Source: an uncultured bacterium
GTDB taxonomy: Bacteria > Patescibacteriota > Minisyncoccia > Phycocordibacterales > CAIZLB01
Assembly: GCA_903864515.1 (NCBI GenBank)
Contig: CAIPFZ010000008.1
Location: forward strand, 1-8,599
DNA: 8,599 nt
Direction of reading: 5' to 3'
The translations under genes were made by a program, and so were the position numbers. Below, piece after piece: positions 1 through 6,856 of this stretch (positions are counted from its first letter, which is position 1; each line of letters starts with the position of its first letter). The notes under the pieces were generated by a model, which was not told the origin of the DNA, searched no databases, and was given only the letters and a program-made list of their open reading frames with translations.

Positions 1-1304
1 ATTAAACTCTCAAGTTTTTGATTTAGAGTATTTCTAGCCTCACTACTTGATACTTTTCCAGTTGTAATTAAGTCTATAAACTCTCTAAAAATTGAGTCCG
101 TTGCAGTTGAATTTGGATCAATCCAAGTCTTTGACTGAATTACCGCCTTAGAAAATATATCACTGTAACTGTTTGCTGTATTTGATACAGATAACAAATC
201 TCTTCTTGCGGATGGTAGATTATTTAACTTTGACAATTCAGTCTGAGCATTCAATGATACTAATTGTGTCATAACGCTAATAGCAGCCGCTTGATTTCTG
301 GATTGTTTTACCAAAGAAAATGCTTTTATCTTTGAATATGAAGTTGCTTGAACACCAGATGGTCTATTTTCATCTTGTGGCATAAGAGCTACATCAAAAT
401 CTAGATTGGGATTCTTACGTTGCAAAACTGGATATTCACTGGCATATCCAAAATACATTGCTAAATTACCTGCAATAAACGCATCTCTTGAACTAACTAG
501 AGATTTATTCCATGAATACCTCTCATTATTAGGATTTGAAAAGGATGTATAAAAATTTGTTGTTCCCTCAAGGACGTTTACACCACTCAATGACGGCACA
601 TCAACAACTGAAAGATATCTTTTAACACCAGTATCAAACTCAATTAAATTATTTCCACCTTGAAGCATTAGGTTAATAAAAATCTCCTTAGAATGATTAA
701 CATTTGACGATTCTCCAAGCGCCACCGCTGATTTAATTATCTCAGACCTATCTGTCCTCTCTGTTAAGCTTGGAATTTGCGATGTCAATTGTTGCCATGT
801 CTTTGGTGGTAAAGAAATTGCTGCGTCATTAAACATTGTCTTATTCCAATACATCACGAGAGGATCTGTACTGTATGGTAAACCGTATATTCCATCAGCA
901 GTTACGAATATATTTGCAGAATCAATGAAAGTATCTGTAAAGGTTCTTTGTGGCAGTGTTTTAAATGAGATTGGTTGTAATTTTGCTTTCCAGGAAAATA
1001 ATTTAGAATCATCTATCATTACGATATCAGGACCAGTACCTTCCGCTAGCGCATTCACAAACTCTGTCTCATATGTATCTGCATTCTTTTGAACATACGT
1101 AACATCCATTATTTTCTTCTGAGGATCAATTGTCGCTAGAAGGTTCTTAAAATCTGCTTCTGTTTCTGTTCCCCAAATTGTAGCTTTAACCGCAGAATTA
1201 TTGGAAGAATTAGTAAACGCTGCAAATATTATAACTCCAACAATTGCTGCAAAAATAAATATTCCTATAAGAATGACTTGAAATGGGCTTGATGATTTAT
1301 CCAT
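1..1304 (-). CDS. ABC transporter extracellular solute-binding protein (family 1, sugar type), C-terminus cut by window edge
   Basis: My translation of the minus strand gives 434 codons with no stop, running off the left edge. Residues 8-30 form one hydrophobic helix. No Cys lipobox follows it, so the protein is probably held by an N-terminal membrane anchor and faces outward. Family features: an early strand with IWGT (43-46), GPDIVMID near 91-98, and GIYGLPYSTDPLVMYWNK near 138-155, which is the usual hinge and ligand-cleft segment of maltose/sugar-binding family 1 proteins. Its role would be to capture a solute (sugar or oligosaccharide; specificity not readable) for an ABC permease, which is not in the window. 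Family members are usually 400-460 residues, so little is missing. The start was chosen because the TM helix follows it directly and a TATAAT box lies 8 bases upstream. The methyltransferase gene ends 16 bp upstream on the same strand. The family call is solid; the substrate is unknown. Confidence 0.85.
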   Translation of the reverse strand, partial: MDKSSSPFQVILIGIFIFAAIVGVIIFAAFTNSSNNSAVKATIWGTETEADFKNLLATIDPQKKIMDVTYVQKNADTYETEFVNALAEGTGPDIVMIDDSKLFSWKAKLQPISFKTLPQRTFTDTFIDSANIFVTADGIYGLPYSTDPLVMYWNKTMFNDAAISLPPKTWQQLTSQIPSLTERTDRSEIIKSAVALGESSNVNHSKEIFINLMLQGGNNLIEFDTGVKRYLSVVDVPSLSGVNVLEGTTNFYTSFSNPNNERYSWNKSLVSSRDAFIAGNLAMYFGYASEYPVLQRKNPNLDFDVALMPQDENRPSGVQATSYSKIKAFSLVKQSRNQAAAISVMTQLVSLNAQTELSKLNNLPSARRDLLSVSNTANSYSDIFSKAVIQSKTWIDPNSTATDSIFREFIDLITTGKVSSSEARNTLNQKLESL

Positions 1305-1312
1305 ATATAAAT

Positions 1313-1318
1313 ATTATA
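1313..1318 (-). promoter_or_regulatory. -10 box (TATAAT) for the solute-binding protein gene
   Basis: The minus strand reads TATAAT followed by 8 bases and then ATG. Transcription would begin about two bases before the start codon, giving an essentially leaderless mRNA. The box fills the 16-bp gap behind the methyltransferase stop. No convincing -35 was found and no SD is present. In an AT-rich gap a chance match is possible, but the methyltransferase gene has the same spacing. Confidence 0.45.
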
Positions 1319-1320
1319 AC

Positions 1321-1854
1321 TTAATCTTTAAATTTAAACACTAGGCCGTAATGATAATCGCCAGCATCAAATTCTTTGTCCAGTGCCATACCTTCTTTAG
1401 CAAACCAGGTAACTATATATTCCTTTGGAATTACACAATCTGAATGTGGACCAAAATGATTATATGAATCAATCCAATCGATAACACCAACCTTACCTTT
1501 CTTTTTCAAAATTCTAACTGCCTCTTTAACTACTCTTTCTGGATGGTCACAAACAAAAAGAGTGTTTGCTATAATGACCCTATCTGCACTTTCATTTATT
1601 AATCCTGATCCATTATGAGCTTCAATATCTCCTCTTAAAACTTCAATATTTTTATGACGAAGAAGCTTTGCTTCATTTGCGATTCTGGTAAGTAAATCTA
1701 TTCTAGTATCAATTGCATACACTTTTCCATGAGGGCCAACTTTTTTTGCAAGTGCCATTGTAAAATATCCTGCGCCCGCATCAAAATCGACAGCGGTCAT
1801 ACCTTCTGCGATATTCATGTCATGTAATGTTTTCTCAGGTTTAACAAAACTCAT
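1321..1854 (-). CDS. class I SAM-dependent methyltransferase
   Basis: This 177-residue protein has the Rossmann-like methyltransferase signatures in order. Motif I is VDFDAGAGYF at 22-31 (SAM-binding glycine loop). The acidic residue closing strand 2 is D49 in AIDTR. Motif II/III is RGDIE at 74-78, and motif IV is ADRVIIANTLF around 90-100. A later strand, KVGVIDW, lies at 121-127. The short N-terminus (KPEKTLHDMNIAEGM) resembles UbiE-like and Methyltransf_31/25-type proteins. It should transfer a methyl group from SAM to an unidentified acceptor in the cytoplasm; nothing here fixes the substrate. It is slightly shorter than many relatives (about 180-220) but looks complete. It lies 16 bp upstream of the solute-binding protein on the same strand, though each gene seems to have its own -10 box, so cotranscription is uncertain. 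Confidence 0.85.
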   Translation of the reverse strand: MSFVKPEKTLHDMNIAEGMTAVDFDAGAGYFTMALAKKVGPHGKVYAIDTRIDLLTRIANEAKLLRHKNIEVLRGDIEAHNGSGLINESADRVIIANTLFVCDHPERVVKEAVRILKKKGKVGVIDWIDSYNHFGPHSDCVIPKEYIVTWFAKEGMALDKEFDAGDYHYGLVFKFKD

Positions 1855-1862
1855 ATGTAATT

Positions 1863-1868
1863 ATTATA
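1863..1868 (-). promoter_or_regulatory. -10 box (TATAAT) for the methyltransferase gene
   Basis: The minus strand reads TATAAT, 8 bases, ATG. This is the same geometry as the next gene downstream and predicts an mRNA starting about two bases before the start codon. No SD is present and no good -35 was found in the AT-rich sequence upstream. Confidence 0.45.
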
Positions 1869-1921
1869 ACATAATAAAAATACAAGTTATATGTTTATAT
1901 TATTTAAATAGATACGAGTTG

Positions 1922-1948
1922 GCCCCGGCGCGCGAACGCCGGGGCTTT
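1922..1948. terminator. GC-rich hairpin, probable transcription terminator
   Basis: A perfect 9-bp stem (GCCCCGGCG at 1922-1930, CGCCGGGGC at 1937-1945) closes a six-base loop, CGCGAA. It stands out in AT-rich surroundings. It lies 23 bp beyond the stop of the HNH-like gene and before the methyltransferase promoter, a natural termination position for the minus strand. Only the plus-strand reading is followed by a short T-run (TTT), so it is an imperfect intrinsic terminator for the minus-strand gene and may work by RNA structure alone. Confidence 0.5.
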
Positions 1949-1968
1949 AATACTTAGAGATTGGACAA

Positions 1969-2742
1969 TCAATGCCTTCTAATCTTGATTTGCTCATCAG
2001 TTGGCAGCCAAATATCGTTCAGGATTTTGAATAGCTCCTCCAGTGTCTTGAGTTTATCAGAATCATGGTCTAGTGCCAGGCGCTTAATTGGTGCATACAT
2101 ATACTCCAAAAAACGAGAGACGTCTAAAACATGAACTGCTTGAGGTCTGATTTTTGACCATCTCGCAACACTTACAATGAAAGCAGGATTCAGAACCTTA
2201 AGATTTTTCTGATCAATCACAGCGTCCATTCCTTTCAATTTTTCGCTTTCACTGCGAGACATCAATTTCTTCAAGTGAGGATATACCCTTCTGAGGAAAT
2301 TGGAAATATCTTTAGTAAAAACTTTCTCATTAGGAACACCCTTCCAACATGCTACAGCAGAGATTATCTTGTTATAGCAATTATGGGAACATATATCCAC
2401 CTGAGAGAGATTGCCTTTGACCGTTGGACCTCTTTGACACCGAGGACGACGATGATGCCGATTAAATTTACTACTTAAATATTCAGCCTTCTGATCATGA
2501 TCCATGTGCCAGAAATTCCTAAGCTCATGATTATCAAGAAAATCCAATCTGTACAGTAAGGGTTCACCTTTGCCAGGCCAATAAACCCACGCGGTACGAG
2601 CTGGACTATTCCAGTTAATCTGAGCCTGAGGATAAATTCTAAATTGCTTTTGTTCTTTTTTTCTGTTTCTGCTTATTCTATTGTTTCTCCTTCCTTTGTT
2701 AATTTTTCTACCTTGTCTGTTGTTACCATGTCTATCTGCCAT
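1969..2742 (-). CDS. basic HNH-like protein with an internal 62-residue duplication
   Basis: This 257-residue protein opens with a strongly basic Arg/Lys/Asn-rich stretch (residues 1-35), suggesting nucleic-acid contact. Residues 94-123 contain NRHHRRPRC, GN at 110-111 and SHNCYN at 119-124. That spacing recalls an HNH (His-Me finger) fold and resembles small HNH-like proteins common in Patescibacteria. The usual Gly-Gly turn and the canonical last His are not clear, so nuclease activity is uncertain. The C-terminal half is two copies of one unit: residues 126-176 align without gaps to 188-238 (W133/W195, D145/D207, F149/F211, Y154/Y216, KLK 168-170/230-232). The start is fixed by a strong SD five bases upstream, unlike every other gene here. 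It is flanked by terminator-like hairpins, so it is probably monocistronic. The exact function is unknown, and the HNH call is a moderate-confidence inference. Confidence 0.6.
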   Translation of the reverse strand: MADRHGNNRQGRKINKGRRNNRISRNRKKEQKQFRIYPQAQINWNSPARTAWVYWPGKGEPLLYRLDFLDNHELRNFWHMDHDQKAEYLSSKFNRHHRRPRCQRGPTVKGNLSQVDICSHNCYNKIISAVACWKGVPNEKVFTKDISNFLRRVYPHLKKLMSRSESEKLKGMDAVIDQKNLKVLNPAFIVSVARWSKIRPQAVHVLDVSRFLEYMYAPIKRLALDHDSDKLKTLEELFKILNDIWLPTDEQIKIRRH

Positions 2743-2747
2743 TTCAA

Positions 2748-2754
2748 CCTCCTT
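2748..2754 (-). promoter_or_regulatory. strong Shine-Dalgarno site (AAGGAGG) of the HNH-like gene
   Basis: The minus strand reads AAGGAGG, five bases (TTGAA), ATG. This is an essentially perfect SD at near-optimal spacing and decides the start codon. It is the only full SD in front of a gene in the window, suggesting this gene is translated by a different route, or had a different origin, from its neighbours. Confidence 0.85.
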
Positions 2755-2841
2755 GGTTTGATTTTGCTTTAGAAATATCTACTGGACCTAAATCCTCATA
2801 GATAATGCTCTTTTTTTGGTTTTTTGCAAGTATTACCTATA

Positions 2842-2881
2842 AAAAACAGACCATCGGCACATATGCCAATGGTCTGTTTTT
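2842..2881 (-). terminator. intrinsic terminator of gyrA (U-tracts on both strands)
   Basis: A long inverted repeat pairs AAAAACAGACCAT (2842-2854) with ATGGTCTGTTTTT (2869-2881). After one C/A mismatch, an inner GGCA/TGCC stem closes a CATA loop. Read on the minus strand, the stem lies 15 bp past the gyrA stop and ends in a run of six U. The symmetric A and T tracts make it usable in both directions. It isolates gyrA from the HNH-like gene. Confidence 0.9.
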
Positions 2882-2896
2882 ATAATATAAACTAGA

Positions 2897-5368
2897 TTAT
2901 AGACAGATAAGTGAAGCCAATCCATCACCTTCTCGTAGCTTCATAATTCTAACTCCCTGTGTATCACGTCCAAGAGTTGGAACTTCCTTAAGATCACATC
3001 TTATAACCTGACTCTTCTTTGAAATTGCAACAAGCTCTTCAAGCTCTGGCGTTAAGATTCTTGCTGAAATCAAATCACCTGTTTTTGGAGTTACCTTCAC
3101 AGTTTTAATTCCTGATCCGCCACGTCCTTGAATCTTATACTCCTTGATTGGAGTTTTCTTTCCATAACCATTTGATGACATAACCATTACAGTTGCATCA
3201 GTTACATCCTTTGCAATAGTATCAGCCCCAACTACAGAGACATCCTTATCCAATTTCATCACTCGGACTCCTCCAGCTGAACGTCCCATTTCTCTAACGT
3301 CCCCTTCATCAAATCTAATTGACTGACCATCAGAGGCAACAACCATTACAGAATCTTTTTTCTCAACAAATGAAGCTGAGACCAATTCATCTTGTGGATC
3401 AAGTCTAATTGCAATGATTCCACTTCTTCTAACATCTAAGAAACTCTCAACTGATACCTTCTTTCCAGTTCCTTGTTTTGTAACCAAGAACAAGCTAAGT
3501 CCACTTCCCTTTTTAATTTGTTTTGGCATCGGCAAAACAGAAGTTACCTTCTCACTATCAGATAGAGAAAGGAAGTTCATAATTGACTTACCACGAGTAG
3601 CGCGCTTTCCTTCTGGAATATCGTACATTTTAATTTGATACGCCTTACCTTTATCGGTAAAGAACAACAAATCACTGTGAGTTGTAGTTGTTATAAGATG
3701 AGTTATAAAGTCCTCTTCTTTTGTATCTAGATCAACGACACCAACACCACCTCTTTTTTGCTTTCTATATTCATCAGGATCTGTTCTCTTAATGTATCCA
3801 CCTGATGTTAGAACAAGTACACTTTCCTCATCCGGAATAACGTCCTCGATACAGAAATTCTTTGCGGCGTGCTTAATAATTTTTGTTCTTCTATTATCTC
3901 CAAATCTCTCCTTAATATCAGCAAGCTCATCCTTAACAATTTTCAAAACTCTCTTTGGATTCTTTAGAATATCTTCACATTCCTTAATGAAAGCTTGAAC
4001 AGCCTTTAATTCATCTTCAATCTTCTTTCGCTCAAGACCAGCAAGCTTCTGCAATTTCATTTCCAAAATAGCAGTTGTTTGTCTATCGGAGAATTTAAAC
4101 TCCTTCATCAAATTAGCGTGAGCCGTAGGAGTATCCTTTGACGCTTTAATGGTTTTAATAATTGCATCAATGTGGTCTAGTGCCTTCTTCAAACCAAGCA
4201 AAATATGTTCACGGTCCAATGCCTCTTTCAAATCAAACTCAGTTCTTCTTCTAATAACCTCTTTTCTGTGCTTGATAAATTCCTCAAGACAAGATTTCAA
4301 GGATAGTGTCTGCGGAACACCATCAACAAGTGCAACCATGTTGTAGTGGAAAGTTGTCTCAAGTTGAGTGTGCTTGTACAGGAAGTTTAAAATATTCTGA
4401 GGATAACTTCCACTCTTTAGCTCAATAACAATTCTAATATCCTTTGTTGATTCATCACGTAGATCCTTAAGACCTTCTAACTTTTTCTCACGTACCAAAT
4501 CAGCAATTGCTTCAATAAGAGTTGATTTATTAACTCTATAAGGGATTGAAGTAATTACAATCTTAGATTGCCCTGCTTTTTCTTCGATAATTTCAGCCTC
4601 ACCTCGTACCACCACTCCACCTCTTCCATGAATAAGGGCTGCTGCAATATCTTTTTCATTATAAGCAACACCACCAAGAGGAAAATCAGGACCCTTAACA
4701 AATTGCAACAGATCTTCAGATGAAGCATCTGAGTTATCAGCTAGATAAGTTGTTGCATCAACAATTTCTCTCAAGTTATGAGGTGGAAAGTTTGTTGCCA
4801 TACCAACGGCAATACCAAGAACACCATTCAAAAGCAAGTTAGGAACAGCGGTTGGTAGAACTGTAGGCTCTTTACTTGTACCATCATAGTTTGGAACAAA
4901 ATCAACAGTCTGTTTTCCAATATCACGCAATAACTCAGAGGAAAGCTTAGACATCTTTGCCTCAGTATAACGTTGAGCAGCAGGTGGATCACCATCAACA
5001 GTTCCAAAGTTACCTTGTCCAATAACCAATGGGTATCTCATTGAGAAATCCTGCGCCATGTTAACCATGGACATATAAATAGCAACGTCTCCGTGAGGGT
5101 GAAAGTTACCCATCACATCTCCAACCACTTTAGCAGACTTCACAGTCTTTGCGGAAGACGTAAGACGCATACCGTTCATGGCATACAAAATTCTTCTATG
5201 CACCGGCTTAAGACCATCTCTAATGTCAGGAAGAGCACGGTCTGTAATAACAGACATGGCATAGTCAATATATGACTTCCTCATTTCCTGTGTCAGATTT
5301 CTGTCTTGTATTTTGTCAGAATTATCTGCGATAACTTCTACTTCTGGTGTTACTATCTTTTTTGCCAT
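2897..5368 (-). CDS. gyrA: DNA gyrase subunit A
   Basis: This 823-residue protein is a full-length GyrA, the breakage-reunion subunit that pairs with GyrB to introduce negative supercoils using ATP. The N-terminal winged-helix/tower region carries IRDGLKPVHRRILYAM (49-64) and HPHGD (90-94). The catalytic tyrosine is Y134 in AAQRYTE. A coiled-coil stretch lies around 365-490. The C-terminal beta-pinwheel begins near 510 and contains the GyrA box QKRGGVG (537-543), which separates it from ParC. At the two main quinolone-contact positions (E. coli S83 and D87) it has V95 and M99. The start MAKKIVTPEV has no SD, only an A-rich stretch. A membrane-protein gene lies 58 bp upstream on the same strand, so cotranscription is possible, and a strong terminator follows. 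GyrB is not in the window. Confidence 0.97.
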   Translation of the reverse strand: MAKKIVTPEVEVIADNSDKIQDRNLTQEMRKSYIDYAMSVITDRALPDIRDGLKPVHRRILYAMNGMRLTSSAKTVKSAKVVGDVMGNFHPHGDVAIYMSMVNMAQDFSMRYPLVIGQGNFGTVDGDPPAAQRYTEAKMSKLSSELLRDIGKQTVDFVPNYDGTSKEPTVLPTAVPNLLLNGVLGIAVGMATNFPPHNLREIVDATTYLADNSDASSEDLLQFVKGPDFPLGGVAYNEKDIAAALIHGRGGVVVRGEAEIIEEKAGQSKIVITSIPYRVNKSTLIEAIADLVREKKLEGLKDLRDESTKDIRIVIELKSGSYPQNILNFLYKHTQLETTFHYNMVALVDGVPQTLSLKSCLEEFIKHRKEVIRRRTEFDLKEALDREHILLGLKKALDHIDAIIKTIKASKDTPTAHANLMKEFKFSDRQTTAILEMKLQKLAGLERKKIEDELKAVQAFIKECEDILKNPKRVLKIVKDELADIKERFGDNRRTKIIKHAAKNFCIEDVIPDEESVLVLTSGGYIKRTDPDEYRKQKRGGVGVVDLDTKEEDFITHLITTTTHSDLLFFTDKGKAYQIKMYDIPEGKRATRGKSIMNFLSLSDSEKVTSVLPMPKQIKKGSGLSLFLVTKQGTGKKVSVESFLDVRRSGIIAIRLDPQDELVSASFVEKKDSVMVVASDGQSIRFDEGDVREMGRSAGGVRVMKLDKDVSVVGADTIAKDVTDATVMVMSSNGYGKKTPIKEYKIQGRGGSGIKTVKVTPKTGDLISARILTPELEELVAISKKSQVIRCDLKEVPTLGRDTQGVRIMKLREGDGLASLICL

Positions 5369-5382
5369 ATTATTTTTTTTCT

Positions 5383-5401
5383 TGATCCAGCAGGATCACC
5401 T
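5383..5401 (-). promoter_or_regulatory. hairpin with extended anti-SD complement in the gyrA leader
   Basis: On the minus strand the gyrA leader contains AGGTGATCC (9 bases complementary to the standard bacterial 16S rRNA 3' tail GGATCACCT), immediately followed by TGCT and GGATCA. TGATCC and GGATCA form a 6-bp hairpin with a four-base loop. The match ends 24 bases from the gyrA start, too far for a normal SD. It could be a standby or structure-gated ribosome site, or chance. Confidence 0.3.
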
Positions 5402-5426
5402 ACTGGGTTGCTTATTAAATTTTTAA

Positions 5427-5966
5427 TTAATTTCCTGAACTTTCACCAACACCCCCATCAACACCAGCTTCCACCCCTCCGCCTGTTCCATTTGGGGTAA
5501 TTGGATTATTTAATGAATCAAGGTTGCTGTCAGTAATATCTGCTTCAATTGTCACACCACTTGATGTTGTTGTGGAATAAACTCCTTCGTCAACATTTGC
5601 GCCAGCAACTCCCTGATTTTCAACACTAACATTTTGTGATAATCCTAATGTACCATTATCATACTTAACTTCATACTGCCCACCCATAAACTTTTTTTGA
5701 GTTAACCCCTTCATGGAATCAAAGAATGTACTAAATATATTTCCAGCTTCTTGCTTAACAACGCCAGTTGGACTTAAGTCTCCCCCAACATCAATTGCAG
5801 TAGCAACAGAAGCACTGTTATTAACTGTATTTAAGTTTGGAATAAACCATGAAAAGACCCAAAGACTTCCAATTACACCGGTAAACAAAATTGACGCAGT
5901 GAATGCATACATCACTCTAAAATTTTCTGATCTTTGTCTTACGTTATCAAAATGTTTAGTTAACAT
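5427..5966 (-). CDS. single-pass membrane protein of unknown function
   Basis: I do not recognise this 179-residue protein beyond a general likeness to uncharacterised Patescibacteria membrane proteins. A basic cytoplasmic head (residues 1-17, with R10, R12, R17) is followed by one hydrophobic helix at about 18-42. By the positive-inside rule the rest lies outside the cell. The exterior part is rich in Ser, Thr, Asn, Val and Gly. It ends in a low-complexity acidic/Gly tail (GTGGGVEAGVDGGVGESSGN), likely flexible. It has no cysteine and no catalytic motif. It lies 58 bp upstream of gyrA on the same strand and downstream of the MBL-fold gene, from which two hairpins separate it. The start is supported by the TM helix position and a promoter-like TTGACG/TAAAAT pair just upstream. 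Function unknown. Confidence 0.75.
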   Translation of the reverse strand: MLTKHFDNVRQRSENFRVMYAFTASILFTGVIGSLWVFSWFIPNLNTVNNSASVATAIDVGGDLSPTGVVKQEAGNIFSTFFDSMKGLTQKKFMGGQYEVKYDNGTLGLSQNVSVENQGVAGANVDEGVYSTTTSSGVTIEADITDSNLDSLNNPITPNGTGGGVEAGVDGGVGESSGN

Positions 5967-5972
5967 GAGTTT

Positions 5973-6000
5973 ATTTTATATTTTTATACATTTTCGTCAA
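5973..6000 (-). promoter_or_regulatory. candidate promoter for the membrane-protein gene
   Basis: The minus strand has TTGACG (5995-6000), a 16-bp spacer, TAAAAT (5973-5978), then six bases and ATG. An overlapping TATAAA (5975-5980) stands 8 bases from the ATG. Either -10 predicts a leaderless or nearly leaderless mRNA. No SD is present. Confidence 0.45.
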
Positions 6001-6010
6001 AATCTGCTGA

Positions 6011-6028
6011 CCAAATCATTTGATTTGG
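6011..6028. repeat. palindrome CCAAATCA-TT-TGATTTGG
   Basis: A perfect 8-base inverted repeat with a two-base centre lies between the MBL-fold gene and the membrane-protein gene. As RNA it would form a short hairpin; as DNA it is a symmetric candidate operator, 11 bp upstream of the predicted -35 of the membrane-protein gene. No U-tract follows, so it is not a classical terminator. Confidence 0.5.
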
Positions 6029-6031
6029 ACT

Positions 6032-6053
6032 CGATTTTTACGCTTAAAAATCG
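6032..6053. repeat. hairpin CGATTTTTA-CGCT-TAAAAATCG
   Basis: A perfect 9-bp stem with a four-base loop begins one base after the stop codon of the MBL-fold gene (minus strand). It may cap the 3' end of that mRNA or help terminate transcription. There is no U-run after it, so intrinsic termination is not assured. Confidence 0.5.
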
Positions 6054-6054
6054 T

Positions 6055-6696
6055 TTACTGCTGTGGTAATAAAACTATTATATCACCATTTTTACCATCG
6101 AGGTCTTTTTTCTTAATTGTTAATTTATCCAATGGCTCACCGTGATCTCCGGCTTCCTTTAGAAAAGCAACAAGCGCTTCATCTTTTTTACTATCAAAAT
6201 GAATTGGAATAATAATTTTAGGCTCCATATTCATTGCTAACTTGTATGCTGTCTTTGCATCAAGCACTCCGTTCCCTCCAATTGGAAGAAAAAGAATATC
6301 CACTGAATCAATTGCATCAGCTGTATCCTTTGGAAGCGGACCGTCTTGTGCGCCCAAGTACAGCATGTTAATACCCTCAACTGTCAGAGCATAGATGGTA
6401 TTAATAAGCTTAGGGTCATCCTTATCTATATCATATGATGACTCCCCTGCTAGGCCCTTTATAAAAATACTATTTACTTCATATTCCCCAGGACCAGAAA
6501 CAACAAAAGGCTTCTTGTCTCCATAGACCATTTCAGCTCCACCACACATATCCTCATGAGGTAGAGTTTCAAGTGCAATATCAGCTCCAAATTTATTAAT
6601 TTTGTACGATGAAGTTTTTGCTGGCGGATTAAAGGCCAACACTAAATCCCCATACTGAATCTTAACAGCCTCACGGCCCAAATACGTAATAATCAT
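6055..6696 (-). CDS. metallo-beta-lactamase-fold protein with degenerate metal site (UlaG/UPF0173-like)
   Basis: Starting at ATG 6696 the protein has 213 residues. The fold is indicated by the opening MIITYLGREAVKIQ, by FNPPAK (22-27), GPGEYEV (68-74), YLGAQDGPL (113-121), PIGGNGVLDAKTAYKL (138-153) and PKIIIPIHF (159-167). These match the Lactamase_B_3 (UlaG-like) layout. The metal signature THxHxDH is here T44-L45-P46-H47-E48-D49-M50, so the first and last His are lost and H47, D49 and H166 remain. Catalysis by the usual two-metal mechanism is doubtful. A GTG five codons earlier is in frame, but it overlaps the TATAAT box, so ATG 6694-6696 is preferred and the mRNA is probably leaderless. 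It is downstream of a divergent promoter region and followed by two hairpins. The substrate or partner is unknown. Confidence 0.8.
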   Translation of the reverse strand: MIITYLGREAVKIQYGDLVLAFNPPAKTSSYKINKFGADIALETLPHEDMCGGAEMVYGDKKPFVVSGPGEYEVNSIFIKGLAGESSYDIDKDDPKLINTIYALTVEGINMLYLGAQDGPLPKDTADAIDSVDILFLPIGGNGVLDAKTAYKLAMNMEPKIIIPIHFDSKKDEALVAFLKEAGDHGEPLDKLTIKKKDLDGKNGDIIVLLPQQ

Positions 6697-6702
6697 GAGG
6701 AT

Positions 6703-6731
6703 ATTATACACTATTTAAAAATCTTTGTTTA
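6703..6731 (-). promoter_or_regulatory. promoter of the MBL-fold gene (TAAACA-17-TATAAT)
   Basis: The minus strand has TAAACA (6726-6731, four of six matches to TTGACA), a 17-bp spacer, and a perfect TATAAT (6703-6708), then six bases and ATG. The expected start point falls on or next to the A of the ATG, predicting a leaderless transcript. This is the best-formed of the leaderless-type promoters in the window. Confidence 0.6.
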
Positions 6732-6856
6732 GCCCCACCATCCTTTTAGACATGAAAACATAGGGGTGTAAAGTTGAGGATTCTACAATATCGACACCTG
6801 CTTGTCCTTATTTTTCATCCAAGCCAGATTGGAAGTTGCTGGCATTTTACACTATA

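Noticed and set aside
5713..6069. 118-codon plus-strand ORF across the membrane-protein gene and its upstream region
   Set aside because: It is antisense to a gene with a clear TM segment and crosses two hairpins and a minus-strand promoter; no initiation signal was found.
6709..6711. GTG start for the MBL-fold protein, five codons upstream
   Set aside because: The codon lies one base upstream of the perfect TATAAT box, so it would not be in the transcript; the ATG at 6694-6696 begins the conserved fold directly.
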